Assembly: GCA_027924585.1 (NCBI GenBank)
Contig: BSBM01000994.1
Location: 13,498,501 to 13,562,500 of the forward strand
Source: Larix kaempferi
Lineage: Eukaryota > Streptophyta > Pinopsida > Pinales > Pinaceae
DNA length: 64,000 nt
Direction: 5' to 3'
The translations under genes were made by a program, and so were the position numbers. Below, piece by piece: positions 1 through 11,546 of this stretch. How positions within the stretch are numbered: the stretch's first letter is position 1; every line of letters begins with the position of its first letter. The notes under the pieces were generated by a model. It was not told where the DNA came from, made no database searches, and saw nothing but the letters and a program-made list of their open reading frames with translations.

Positions 1-513
1 TTACAGAAGAAGGCAAACAAGTTTATTTGGATGGCTATGTGTGAAGAAAGCTTCCAGAAATTGAAGTAACTACTGACTAGTGCACCGATTCTGCATATCT
101 CGGATCCCAATGAGGATTTCGTTGTTTGCACGGATGCAAGCAACGAAGGACTCGGGGGAGTCCTTATGCAAGATAATTTTTCCATATGCTACGAATCGAG
201 GAAACTAAAAGAGCATGAGTAGAACTACCCTACCCATGACCTCGAACTAGTCGCCATCATCCATGCTCTGAAAATGTGGCAACATTATCTCATGGGAAAG
301 AAATTTTTATTGATGACTGACAACATGAGCTTTAAGTACCTTTTCGATCAACCCGACCTAAATGCCAGGCAGGCCAAGCGGTTAGCCTTCCTTAGTGAGT
401 ACCATTTTGAACTAAAGCATATAAAAGGAAAGGAAAACAAGATTGCGGATGCCTTAAGCTATCGGGCACATATGCTTTACGAGGTCACAGTAAGCCAAAC
501 CGACTCAGACTGA
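1..513 (+). pseudogene. Ty3/gypsy (Tekay-like chromovirus) pol: RT tail and RNase H, decayed
   Basis: This is the end of the reverse transcriptase and the RNase H domain of an LTR retrotransposon, which would remove template RNA during reverse transcription. The frame shows the RNase H start (VVCTDASNEGLGGVL, about 121-165), the ESRKLKEHE...YPTHDLELVAIIHALKMW block and the LMTDNMSFKYL and HIKGKENKIADALS motifs (about 310-460). In-frame stops interrupt it (a TAA near 67 and a TAG near 220), so it cannot be expressed as one protein. The RT core and 5' half of the element lie left of the window. It continues into the integrase at 514-1965 and belongs with the LTR at 2002. The Tekay assignment rests on the integrase C-terminus, the chromodomain and the LTR size. 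Confidence 0.85.
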
Positions 514-1965
514 CGCGACAAAATTCGAACAACATGTAAGAACGACCGTTATTATACGGAAATCCTCGCAAAGATTCAGGAAGACGGACTCTTTCAACAA
601 TAGAAAGAGTATAAGATAGATGAATCAGGACTACTGTGGTCTAAAGACTGACTTTACGTCCCAGAGAGTGGAGACATTCGACTAAACATTCTCACCAAAT
701 TTCACCATAAACCCTATTCAGGGCACTCCGGATATCAATAGATGATATCGGCCGTAAAGAAACATTACTTTTGTCCTAAGCTGAAAGCTGGCATCGCATT
801 GTTCATCGCAAAATGTCAGGAATGCCAGTTGGTCAAAGCAGAACATCAACACCCCTCCGGATTACTTCAAACTTTACCCATTCTAGAATGGAAATGGGAG
901 GTAATAAGTATGGACTTCATTACAGGCTTACTCAAGAGTAAGAAACTGAACGAATCCATCCTTGTGGTGGTAGACAAGCTATCGAAAGAAGCCCACTTTA
1001 TACCAGTACAATCCACCTATAAAGCAGTTCACATTGCGGAAATATTCCGAAAGGAAATATTTTGATTGCACAGGATACCCAAAGTAATCATTTCTGATCG
1101 AGACATGAAGTTCACTAGCAACTTCTTGAGAGCATTGTTCTCCGGTTTGGAGACCCAGTTACAATTCAGTACTGCATATCACCCCAAAACCGACGAACAA
1201 ACAGAATGAGTAAACCAAATTCTTGAGGATATGCTAAGAATGTATGTCATGAACAATCCCACTAAGTGGGAATACTATTTACACATTGTAGAATTTGCGT
1301 ACAACAACGGTTATCAAACCTCTGCCAAAATGAGCCCTTTGGAGGTACTCTACGGTCGAAAGTGTCGGACCCCCGTGACTTTGGACAGTCTGATGGACAG
1401 ACTTATGCTAGGGCCAGATTCACTAAAAGAACTGGAACAACTAGTCTCCAAGGTACAACTGAACTTAAAAGAACCACAAGACCGCCAAAAGAGTTATGCG
1501 GACAAGAAAAGAAAGGACAAAGACTACCAAGTCAGTGAAGATGTATTTTTAAAGATAAAGGCGAAACGAAGCTCGTTGAGCTTGGGACGTTGTGGTAAAC
1601 TAGCCCCAAGGTTTTGTGGACCTTTTGAAATATTGGCCAAGAAGGGTCCAATAGCTTATGAGTTAACCTTACCAACTCATATAAAAGTTAATAATGTTTT
1701 TCATGCCTCTTTATTAAATAAATATGTATATGACACTAAACATGTTATTGATTGGTCCCTATTACAGGTGGAGCCCGAAGGGGAGTTCACGCCAGAGCCA
1801 CTTCACATTCTGGACAAGAGAGAGGTCAAGCTTAGGAGGAGGACTATTACTCAGTTGAAGGTACAATGGAGGCACTTTGGACCAAATGAGGCTACTTGGG
1901 AAAATCAGGCCACCATGAATGAGGCATACCCTACCTTGTTTCATGACTTCATTCCTAGTCCCTAG
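514..1965 (+). pseudogene. Ty3/gypsy (Tekay-like) integrase with C-terminal chromodomain, decayed
   Basis: This is the integrase portion of the same element, which would join element cDNA to chromosomal DNA. In order it shows an HHCC zinc region (CQECQLVKAEH, about 811-845), the first catalytic aspartate in SMDFITGL (about 907-930), the second in VIISDRDMKFTS (about 1084-1119) and the glutamate in DEQTE next to a TGA at 1207-1209. The GPFEIL and NNVFHASLLNKYV blocks follow. A chromodomain-like tail (LDKREVKLRRRTI...VQWRHFGPNEATWENQATM, about 1810-1920) marks a chromovirus and in this group may steer integration to heterochromatin. Stops in the HHCC region (TAG near 738), after EIF (1063-1065) and beside the catalytic Glu break it. 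The last open piece (1231-1965) is 244 codons and ends at a natural-looking TAG. Confidence 0.88.
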
Positions 1966-1990
1966 AAACACCGAGATGGTGTTGTTCTAA

Positions 1991-2001
1991 GCAGGGAGGG
2001 A
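1991..2001 (+). other. Polypurine tract of the Tekay-like element
   Basis: The sequence GCAGGGAGGGA sits immediately before the TGTAATATGCC start of the LTR. It is the expected plus-strand primer site and fixes the internal/LTR boundary. Confidence 0.8.
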
Positions 2002-5000
2002 TGTAATATGCCGAATTTTGGACTAACTGTTCTATGATGTTATATTGGGCCACGGCCCCAGCACATGTGATTTATTTTAATTATTGGGCATAAGCCCTAG
2101 TACATATGATTTATTCTTTGGTAGACTGACATATTGGGCATGGACCCTGACTTAATTTCTTTATTTGATTATACACTCGGCAAGGAAGCACCAATGTTCT
2201 AATTATGTTTTGATGTGGGCATAGAGCCCTAATATACTAAAATGACCCTTTTTCTTACATACTGTGCAGTGATGTGAATGACATACTTGACTTATATAGT
2301 GTATTGAGCGTGGACTCAGAAACACACAAATTACCTACGTACTAGGCAAAATCCCCATTGTACCTAGAGGAGATATGATGTACTGGGAGTAAGCCCTGAT
2401 GTACATCGAGTGTTGGGCATAAGCGCTGGAGCACTCCAAGCTTGAAAGAGAATGAATACCGGATCTGAGACCACTTAAATATTCTAGATGTGCCTCACAA
2501 CCACATTCTAGCTCTAGTGTTGAGCAGAGGATTTGGAATTGCACTAGCGTAACGCCCATGTGAGAGTGTTGAGTTAAAAGGCTTTGAAGAGCACTCAGGG
2601 TTACTAGATCTCAAGTGTTGAGTTGGAAGGACTCTAAATAGCACTTATGTGTCTTATCAAAACTATTCGAATTGATTAAATAAATCTCATTATCATCAAG
2701 TACTGCGGGAACTACCATGTTAAAATGAGGGAATATGACATGCAAAGGGAGAGACTAGAGCTGCCTATCCTAGATTACCGAGACTGTCCAAAGAAGTGGA
2801 ACTTATCCTTAAAAAGGTTAAAAAGAAGTATCATGTGAAGATACATAAAATACAACATCACCACTTAAAGCATAAATTAACTAATAGTAGTTTCCTATGG
2901 TTAACATGCATAAAAGCCTCAAGGCTAATGTTATTATTAATAACTTTAAAAATAATGTTGGTATTATTTATTTCTAAAATATATTTATTTTATATAGTTA
3001 TGCATTTAAATAATAAATCAATGAGGCATTAATTATATAATCAAAATATAAACTTTGTCATTACAAATTATGAAAAGGCTTAAATCAAAAGCACTCCAGT
3101 TAAACAAGTTGAAAAGTCATGGTTCCAAAAGAACTAGTGATTAAATAAACAAATATTCTTTTGAAAATTAATTTATTTAATTTAAAGAAACCAATTATTC
3201 CAACAATCCTAATTCAAGATTTCCCTACATAAAGAGGACATACCCCAAAGTTTGGGGATCATCTTTTTTCATAATTCTCTTATGGAGTCAAAGAGAATGT
3301 TTCTGCTCCAAGAAGTGAAGCATTCCCACATCAATTTTCAGATATGAACCAACAGTGACCTAGGACCTCTATCTCTCTATTTGCATGTCAGAACAAGCTC
3401 AGGGGGATCCGTACTGAACCAGGAACGGTTGTAGGATCATGGTTGGGAGGAATGTGGTAGTCCCAAATTTATCTGGTCAAAGAATCAATCTAACAGGTCA
3501 GCTAAGTTCAACAGTTTTCCACTAATTATTTGACTGAGTGTGTAGGTTACTACAACAAGGAGCAAGATAAAAGACAAACAGGTATGCAACCTTCAAACCA
3601 AATTATTTCCAAGTTTGAATTTATTACAGTATTGTTGTTATTTCAAATAGCTATAATATTGTCTTTTCCCATGGAGCAAGGGCCTTAGGGTATAGGCTCA
3701 CAGGTTTAACGTAGGTTTTCTTTTCCAAACTAGAATCGCATGCCTAGTATAATTATCAAATTCCTGAAGTTAATTGCAGAAGTTCTAGCAGGTCTAGTCA
3801 TACTAGCCTGTGCTAGACAGCCTCACCATTTTACAAACCTAGAAGAAAAACTTCAACTTAAACAGAAACCCTCTGAATAGTAGCAACTCCAAACGACACT
3901 TTATATTTTCATATTACAATCAATAGTCAACTTTTTTCAAAGAAAATACAAACCAACTTTCCAACTTTTATGATTTCAAAAGATACGTAGATTCAATATT
4001 TATATTATCTCTCCTACGATAAGCATCGCCATCATTTTTTTAAACTCAAGATCGACAAACATCATTGTTATACAAGTCCTTCAAACGCTTAAGATCACAT
4101 AGGTCCTGGGATCGAAACCCCCTAGACACCAATTGTTTTCCAAATCAAAACGCAATCACACAGAGAATAGTAAGACGTATTCATGTAAATTATTTTTATA
4201 TTTATACAGATCAGGACACAAGTCAAGAAATCGAAACCCTAGGCCCTTCCTTCTGCCCAAAACCAAAATGCATCAACGCCAGGGCAAGCTACAGGACCAA
4301 ACGCGTTTACAAAAACAGAGCTTACTAAGAGACATCAGTATTTTTACCAACGAATTAAGTGACCTTCCAGGTCTTTGAAATCATTGCAAAAGAATGAAAT
4401 TGGACATATTTACACATACAGAGGGTAGGTCTATATTTCGTTTCCATCTTATAAAATTGCTACAGTAGGACCAAGCATACATTTTATCCAACACAGACAT
4501 TACGAAGGGAAACAAGAAATTTATTCAACCCTAGCTATATTGCAGAGATAGATGTGTTCAAAACCCATTTTTATATCCATTTAAATTACACAAACGAATT
4601 TGTAAACCACACAGAGCTGCAATAGAATCATAATTTCATTTAAAACCACTCAAGACTTATCGGAGAAGCCACATTGCTTTTAAACTTTAGCTATATAAAT
4701 AGAAACACCCGAACACAATAATCAGAGCATCTAAAACAAAGAATTACAATGATCTTTAGCTTCATCAGAGTTATGCAGGAGCCATCTCCTTAATACTACA
4801 TCCATTTACATAGTCCAGCCAAAAAGGCGACTTGTAGATAGCCAAAGGATGGGCTCTACATTTTACCATCAAAACCCCAAAACGAATCATACAGTACACC
4901 ACCAGAGGTTCGAGAAGCAGAGTAATATGGGTGGTATATGGACTTACCATTACCAACGACCATGCTAACTGGATGCCCATAGTAACCCATGCTGAAAGCC

Positions 5001-6078
5001 AGTACTACCTGTCAATTCAACCAAGCAAACGTAACTGAAAAATCCTGAGAGATATGCATAAAGGAGCATTGAAATTTCTTAAATCGATTGGGTGATTGTT
5101 GCTGTATAAATGAGTAGAGTGGATTACACCTCTACACCACCATTTGAACTAACCATGAGTGTATCTTAGGTCAGGGCACGAAGGCACCTCCAGAAAACAA
5201 TGAAATGCAGAACCAAAACCATCTGAAAACGCAAGAGCCTGGTACATAAGGAAAAACCCCAACACATGAATTAAATCCACCCTATCCTCCATTATTGTAA
5301 AGTGCATTTAAAACTTACACCAACCCTACTCCACTAGAGTCAAAATTATTCATACAAAGACTATAGTATTGAGTCATGTGCACACCACCATGACTTGCTT
5401 GTTATATTTGGTTATTCCAAAGTCCTCCACCTTAGAACTTCACATTCTCACCATTCCTTCGTTGTGCTAAGAAGTTATACTATAGGCTACTCACTTAAGT
5501 CATCACCTTAAAAGCTTAAACCTTCACCTTGCAAATTCAATTATGGTTATAGTGTGGATGGAACTCCTAGGGTACAGATGCCACTGGGTTAAAAACCTAC
5601 TACATAAATATGAAATTATATGTTAGAAAAAATGCTAAGTCCAGAAACATCCAAGAGTACTCTTACCTCTCGGCAACCCTGCCGGGGTATGTTCCCTCTT
5701 GTTGATTATTTACATGTCCTGCTACTGGACTCAACATCTCATCAACAAAGGCCATATCACCTGAAGGTGTCATTCAAAACATTCATAATTACATTCACAT
5801 GACCTCATTGAAACAGTATGAAGAAGTTGCTATTATAGTTACACTAGCAATCATAAACTTTAAAATAGAACATATCCTCATCTGATCTAACATTTCTTCC
5901 GCGGGGCAGTTGGTAATCACGAGAGAGACCATGTTACTTAGGTCTCACCTTTAATTATTTTTAGCAAGTGTTTACGTAATCTCTTAGTATTAGATTTAAT
6001 TTGCGACTGTTTCATCTGAATAGCGTTCTATACAGGAAAGGAAATTTTTTAAATTTTTGCTATTTTAGGGACATTACA
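2002..6078 (+). repeat. 3' LTR (about 4.08 kb) of the Tekay-like element
   Basis: The LTR begins TGTAATATGCCGAATTTTGG directly after the polypurine tract and most likely ends ...TTTTAGGGACATTACA. Its first 100 bases match the start of the solo LTR at 11547, and shared landmarks recur along both copies, for example CTAGCAGGTCTAG at 3784 and 13216, and TACCTCTCGGC at 5662 and 15514. Near its 5' end (2045-2430) there is a series of short GGGC...GCCC inverted repeats. I see no coding region in it; its short ORFs have no recognisable domain. The 5' LTR and the left target-site duplication are outside the window, so the right end is inferred from the terminal CA and from comparison with the second copy. 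Confidence 0.75.
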
Positions 6079-8732
6079 AGAAGTATCAACCTCTACCTTT
6101 CAGATTAAGAGTTTAGTTAAGATTCAACACCATCAATTAACAACAGAAGAAGAAGCTAGTTATGATTTCATTACATAGCTGCAAACAGAAAAATTGGATT
6201 TTGGCTCATGGCCATCACTTAAATCGACAGACAAGGATAACTAGTGCAGCTTTCAATACCATAAGCTTAGTCACAAAAACATTTATCATTTACACTTCCT
6301 AATACTGAAATAAAGAGCATCTCGGTATCAACATGAGACAACAAGATTACATATCAATTGGAAACTATTAACAGTAAAACCATACGTTATCTCTATTTTA
6401 GAATTTCACTTTCAGAAGCTCAACATTTGTGACCAGAACAACAAAACATTTACCGAAAACTACATGTTAGGGTTTGACGACTTAGCACAGGGCTAAACCC
6501 TTAGCTCTCGAACCTTTTCCTTAAAACACAATAGTTGTAAAATGATAAAATTCATTTGCACACAACCTGGACCACTACTCTCAATCTTAAAACACAAACA
6601 CATGTCGTATGAAAACACAAATTCTTTTATTTACCAAAGACAGTAGAAGGGTAAAACCCTCTCCTCTGTTATCTTTTTTTATTACAGTTTTTACTTAAAA
6701 AAAAACACTATAGAAAAAACGACTAAGGGGTTGAGGATTTCATCCTCCCCAAGCTGTCAAATAGCTCACAAGCATTTCGACAAAGATCACTGGTCAGAGC
6801 CCAAGAAAACATGAAGTCTCGGCAAAGCACACATGAAGGCCCAATAGACATCTAACCGGAGTAACAAAGTAACCACCAAGGCTTAGCAGTCTATTTGCAG
6901 CTGCCAATTATCAAAACCTAAGCTAGGAAGCCATCGACGAAGGTACCTGCCATTTGAAGCAAGTGTGGTCAAAATGAGTTTTTTGAAAGAATTCATTACA
7001 TTGGAAATATCAATAACTGAAACTCTCAACATAATGGAAGATACAAGGATCGAACATGAGAAACATTACCTTTTAAATTTATCACCGGAGTAGAACACCA
7101 AAAACTACTGCCAAACTGTAACCACTATTCCATCACCGAATGCAACAAAGGATGGAAGAAGACTCTGAAAACTATCACCTAGAAAATGAGGAAAGCCGAG
7201 TATTGGAGAAACCACAAGTAGAACTGTAAATCACCCTGTAACCCTTGAAAAAACCAAGTTGTTACTGTAAAACTCTCATAAGAGTATCGGCCCTTAAAGC
7301 TATCAGCAAGTCATGGTTTTGAACCGTGGGAAATCACCACAAACACCTGTTATCGGAACCTTGAAGCTCAAAGCCACTACACGAAATGCCGAGGAACAAT
7401 AAATTCGAAAAACATAGTGGTGGTTAGGGTCAAATCCCAAAGCCCAAGACCTTGCTTGATCAATGGTGGAGATCACCCGAAGGGTATCACATAATCCCAA
7501 AGCAATCCACCATAGTAAAGACACCATTAATACACTTAGCCACCAAGGAGGATAGCTCAGATAACTTCAAACCAAAAACACTTATAGCTCATCACGTTGA
7601 TTGACGCATCACCATACCTTCACATTCCTAGCACCACGAGGATGTCCACGAAGACATTCCACTGACATGGTGGTTGTATTATTAAATGCAAAAGGAAACC
7701 AAAGTGCCTGCCAACACGAAACCATCATGATGTTAATTTTACCCATCCTTATAATGTATCGACTCTTGATAAAAATGCATAACTTGGTTATGTTATAACA
7801 CCTTGTGGTAAGTCAAGGTTGTATTAGTTTCTTATGCTAGGAATTCAATATGTTAGAAGGTCACGTAATGCACACACAATATGCAAATAATAATTGTTCG
7901 TCAGGCAAAGCTTAAGCCATTGTATATAGTTCGTAGGCTAGCATTTGATTATGAATTTGTAAATAGTTCCTAGGCTAGAATTTGAATATGAGTTTGCAAA
8001 TAGTTCCTAGGTTAAAATTCAAATAAAATCTTGCATGTAATTCTTAGGCTCAAGAGCATACAAGGACTTGCATATAGATATTGCACGCTATTTGTAATTA
8101 GCCATTACATATAGAAATTGTTATCCTTATAGTTTGCATGAAATAGAATCTCACGATAATGATATATTGATCCTATCTATTGTTGGTACAAAGTAATAAA
8201 TAGGGATAATATAGTATTATGAATATTACCACTGACATACTTTTTGTTTTATAATCTAGGCTGACTGAATTTTCTCACCCGATGGCAATTTCGACATTTT
8301 GTCTCGTAAACCATTAAGACTTTGGAGATTACTGAAACTAGTTAGAAACTCTTCGGTCACATGTCGTAAACACCTAAGCTCTTACCTATACTCTGTGAAA
8401 AAAGATGATTCAAATTCTTTAACACAAATGCTAAGTAATCCTCGGGGCATTCGTGGGACCCCTTCATCATCAAACAGAAGAACAATAGTTAACACTCATC
8501 AACTTTATATCATTGGATCAACAATAAAAGAAATATGAAAATACAGTGGAATAAGAATAACATCGAAACATAGATATTAATCATCTTGTCGCAAACATTA
8601 CACTTTTGTCCAACACAGCATTTAGTACAGCAAGATGACATTTAAGCATTTATTATATTTCTGCACAATTAGATTACACATTAAAAGCTATATCAAAAAT
8701 TTTTAATTTTTTGTAAATTTTGGGATGCTACA
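6079..8732. repeat. Unassigned LTR-like sequence, probably the 3' part of another Tekay-type LTR
   Basis: There is no convincing coding region here; the short ORFs show no known motif. The stretch ends ...TTTTGGGATGCTACA and is followed without a gap by family-B pol sequence (CGTCCTTACCTAATAGGTGG, 8733 onwards). The other Tekay-type LTRs end with a similar T-rich run plus TTACA at 6078 and 27006. I infer that this is the remainder of an LTR inserted in the family-B element, itself split by the Tekay-like element whose LTR ends at 6078. Its left half would then lie outside the window. Clear alignment with the other copies over the middle could not be shown by eye. Confidence 0.4.
7927..8074. 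repeat. 37-bp tandem repeat, four diverged copies
   Basis: Units start at 7927, 7964, 8001 and 8038, an exact spacing of 37 bases. Each starts with TAGTTCNTAGGCT or a close variant (TAATTCTTAGGCT in the last). The copies decay from left to right. The array lies in the unassigned LTR-like stretch. Confidence 0.7.
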
Positions 8733-10261
8733 CGTCCTTACCTAATAGGTGGGAACTTCAAGGTCAAAACAGATCATGATAGTCTTAAATACTTTTTATA
8801 ATAAACACTATCTTGAGAAGAGAAATAAAAATGGGTAACCAATATGTTGGTATATGACTTTAAAATCATCTATCGAAAAGGGAAACATAATGTCGTGGCA
8901 TATGCACTCTCCAGAAAATATGAAGATGTTGGGGCATTAATTTGTGCAATTTCCATTCTACAACTAAAGTTGGTAGTACCAGCAAGGGAAGAAAGGAAAA
9001 ATTACCTATCTCTGTGGATGATCATTCAAAAGCTACAGAATGACCCCAGTGTATATGATAATTGTTTGTGGACAAATGATTCACTATGGTAGAAGGATCA
9101 CTTATATTTATGAAAAACATCCCAATTCAAACAAAAGATCCTCTCAGAAGTACACACCTTTCCTATAGGTGGGCACTATGGATTACTGAAAACTTACCAC
9201 AACATCAAGAAGGGTATTTTTTGGAAGGTCTTAAATTTGTTTTTCAAAGGATCATGGTTGAATGTTTGGTTTTCCAACAAAATAATGTTAAAATAGTTAA
9301 GACCACAAGACTTCTACAAACACTAGACATACCTTTACGGCTTCGAGAGGAAGTCTCAATGGATTTTATCACGGTTCTACCCAAGTTAGAAGGAAAGAAT
9401 GTTATTATGGTGGTTGTTGATAGACTCACGAAGTATGGAAATTTGTGTGCACTTTTTCACAGTTTTAATACAAGTACAGTAGATGTAGCCTTTATGGAAA
9501 CTGTTAAGCACTTACATGGAAATCCAAAGATTATTGTAAGTGATAGAAATCAAATTTTCACTAGAAAATTTTGGGTTGAAATTTGTATTGTTTGCATACC
9601 TAATTGCTTCACAATTCATCTTATCATCCTCAATCTGATAGGAAAACTAAGATAATGAACAAATGTTTGGAAGGCTATCTTCATTTCCTTACATCTGATA
9701 AAAAAACACAGTAGGTGAAATGATTGTCTTTGGCAGAATGGTGGTACAATACATCCTTCCATACATGATAAAAAAATGTCTCCATTTATGGCACTTTATG
9801 TGTACCATCCTCCATCTATCACATATCACTTAAAAGAAAAATAAAAAGTTCAAGCTGTGGAATATCACATAGAGCACCATCAAGAAGTTCTCTAGATACT
9901 TAAGGACAACCTAGCTATGTGAAACAAAAGGGTGAAACAACAAGCTGACGATCATTGTAGTTAAAGGAGTTTCAAAGAAGGAGATTGGGTATTATTTAGG
10001 CTACAATATTATAAGCATATTTCTGTCAAGCAACTAAATAAGGACAATAAATTAGTACCCAAGTATTATGGTCCTTATAAAGTGTTGCAGAAGATTGGTG
10101 GTGTGGCTTACAAATTAGGTTATTACTAGAACAAAGACCAAATAGCTACGAAATCAGGTTATTACGGAGTACCTCATCAAGTGGAAGAACTTATCGCTTG
10201 AATATTCAACATGGGAAGATGAGTCTTTCATACAGAAGCATCTACAACTAATCAAGCATTG
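8733..10261 (+). pseudogene. Family-B chromovirus pol fragment: RNase H end, integrase and chromodomain, decayed
   Basis: This is the 3' end of a short-LTR Ty3/gypsy pol. It starts abruptly in RNase H (TDHDSLKYF, about 8770-8800), then shows the GKHNVVAYALSRK motif, the integrase zinc region, SMDFITVLPKLEGKNVIMVV (about 9356-9415), IIVSDRNQIFTRKFW (about 9532-9575) and a chromodomain tail. The tail YLIKWKNLSLEYSTWEDESF with a following QKHLQLIKH ends at a TGA at 10259-10261. Many stops and frameshifts break it, for instance stops near 8800 and 9090 and a frameshift into the chromodomain. Its left boundary at 8733 is an insertion junction, so RT, protease and gag of this copy are missing from the window. 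The LTR at 10292 follows after a polypurine tract. Confidence 0.85.
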
Positions 10262-10278
10262 AGGAAAATACTTGTTTG

Positions 10279-10291
10279 AAGGGGAGGGGCA
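10279..10291 (+). other. Polypurine tract, family B
   Basis: The purine run GAAGGGGAGGGGCA abuts the TGTTAATC start of the LTR at 10292. The same arrangement (a G-rich run ending in CA) precedes the family-B LTRs at 31192, 50130 and 52036. Confidence 0.75.
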
Positions 10292-10593
10292 TGTTAATCA
10301 CTAAATATGGGAACATTTCCCACTATATAGTGGTTCATTACGTTAATTTTGTTTTCAACTTTTGTCCATTAGTTGCAATTGTACCTCTTAATATCCTATA
10401 TATATGGGGAGAAGATCTTTTCATTTCAACATTTTGTCTTGTTTTGTCTTGTGTACTTAGTACATTGTAAAAGGAGGTTCCCCCCTCGAAGAGGATTTCT
10501 ATTCATCTATTTTCTTCATTAAAGGCATTAGAGTAATCATTTTTGTCTATTTCTTCTCTTTTCATGCTCTTTTTCGAAATTTGTTGCTTAACA
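10292..10593 (+). repeat. Family-B LTR 1 (302 bp)
   Basis: The LTR runs from TGTTAATCACTAAATATGG to TTGCTTAACA. It carries a TATA-like CCTATATATATGG near 10397 and the shared block GGAGGTTCCCCCCTCGAAGA near 10472. It is preceded by a pol 3' end and polypurine tract, and followed by a primer binding site and gag. One LTR therefore serves as 3' LTR of the left internal region and 5' LTR of the right one. Confidence 0.88.
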
Positions 10594-10607
10594 TTTGGTA
10601 TCAGAGC
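10594..10607 (+). other. Primer binding site, initiator Met tRNA type
   Basis: TTTGGTATCAGAGC directly follows the LTR end. TGGTATCAGAGC is the usual plant retrotransposon sequence complementary to the 3' end of initiator methionine tRNA. The equivalent sites follow the LTRs ending at 31543 (TTTGGTATCAGAAC) and 50470 (TTTGGCATCAAAGC), which have drifted. Confidence 0.85.
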
Positions 10608-11281
10608 TTGGATGCTTCCAAAAGACAAGTCATCTTGCAATTTTTGCTATATATTTTGTCTATAGTGTTTCATATAGGAAACGTCAGAACCCGTATAGAA
10701 AACAAGATGGTGTATATATGGTGAAATTTCTAGATTTTGAATCAATACAGGTTCAAAGTTATACCCCCATGAAGTTAGGGTTTTTGAGTAGCCCAAAAGC
10801 TAGTCTCAAACATGTGTTCTAGGGAAAATTGTTATATGTAGAGCATGAAAAATAAAAATCAAGTGATACCAGTTGCATAAAAAATAAGACACACCAAAGT
10901 ATCTGTGGTAGCAATTTTAGAATTAGATTCACAAAATTGGACAGGTTCCAAGCTGTACACTCTCACTGTTATGAAAAGGACAAAAATAACAAATGTTGGG
11001 AAAACTGTCACAACTGTTTTTCGGAACATCCAAATTCAATGAAACTTGTGGCATCATAAATATGACACATCAGGCTACCACAAGTCAAGGTTTCAAAATT
11101 AGAGGGGAAAAAATTGTAGGATTTTCTCAGTATTAAAATCACAGTTGGAAAAATGTGCGCCCTTTTAAATTTTGAAGTAGATTTTAGTAGAAGGATCTAT
11201 TTGAGGTGAACATAAGGTGTGATATATATTTATATTTTCCAAAATTCCAACAAAATGTAGTGAAATAGATCATACTCTACT
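10608..11281 (+). other. Family-B untranslated leader, no gene seen
   Basis: This is the leader between primer site and gag. Matching leaders follow the LTRs at 31543 and 50470, sharing blocks such as AAAATTGTTATATGTAGAGC (10825) and the CATAAGGTGTGATATATATT block (11212). I see no coding region in it. Confidence 0.6.
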
Positions 11282-11546
11282 CAATCCACCGGAGGATTCA
11301 TCCCTGGCCTATGATGAAAGTGAAGACCTATGTTTCTTAGTGTCTAAGTTGGAAGATATGATTAAAGGGTCTATGGAAACGATTGATTTAATTCCTTTGG
11401 AGGAGAATATTATGGGAAATATTGATAATAATATGGATGAGAATATGAAAATGACTGCTAATCTCCCACACAATTCAAAGGAAAATATATCTACAGTTGA
11501 TGATAAAGATAGTGTCCATGTTGAGCAACCTTCCATTAATAAGAAC
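11282..11546 (+). pseudogene. Family-B gag N-terminal fragment, split by a solo LTR
   Basis: An open stretch reads as an acidic gag N-terminus, including LEDMIKGSMETIDLIP and DDKDSVHVEQPSINKN. It is cut at 11546 by the solo LTR that starts at 11547, and resumes at 27012 after the duplicated target AGAAC. The paralogous copy at about 32190-32450 runs through without a solo LTR, which confirms the join. The gag product would form the nucleocapsid particle. This copy is disrupted. Confidence 0.75.

Noticed and set aside
4065-4378. Two overlapping ORFs in the 4.08 kb LTR
   Set aside because: The corresponding part of the second LTR copy (about 13500-13800) does not keep them open, and no motif is seen.
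7790-8732. A separate 0.94 kb solo LTR starting TGTTATAACACC
   Set aside because: The bases before 7791 (GGTTA) do not match the bases after 8732 (CGTCC), so no target duplication supports that left end.
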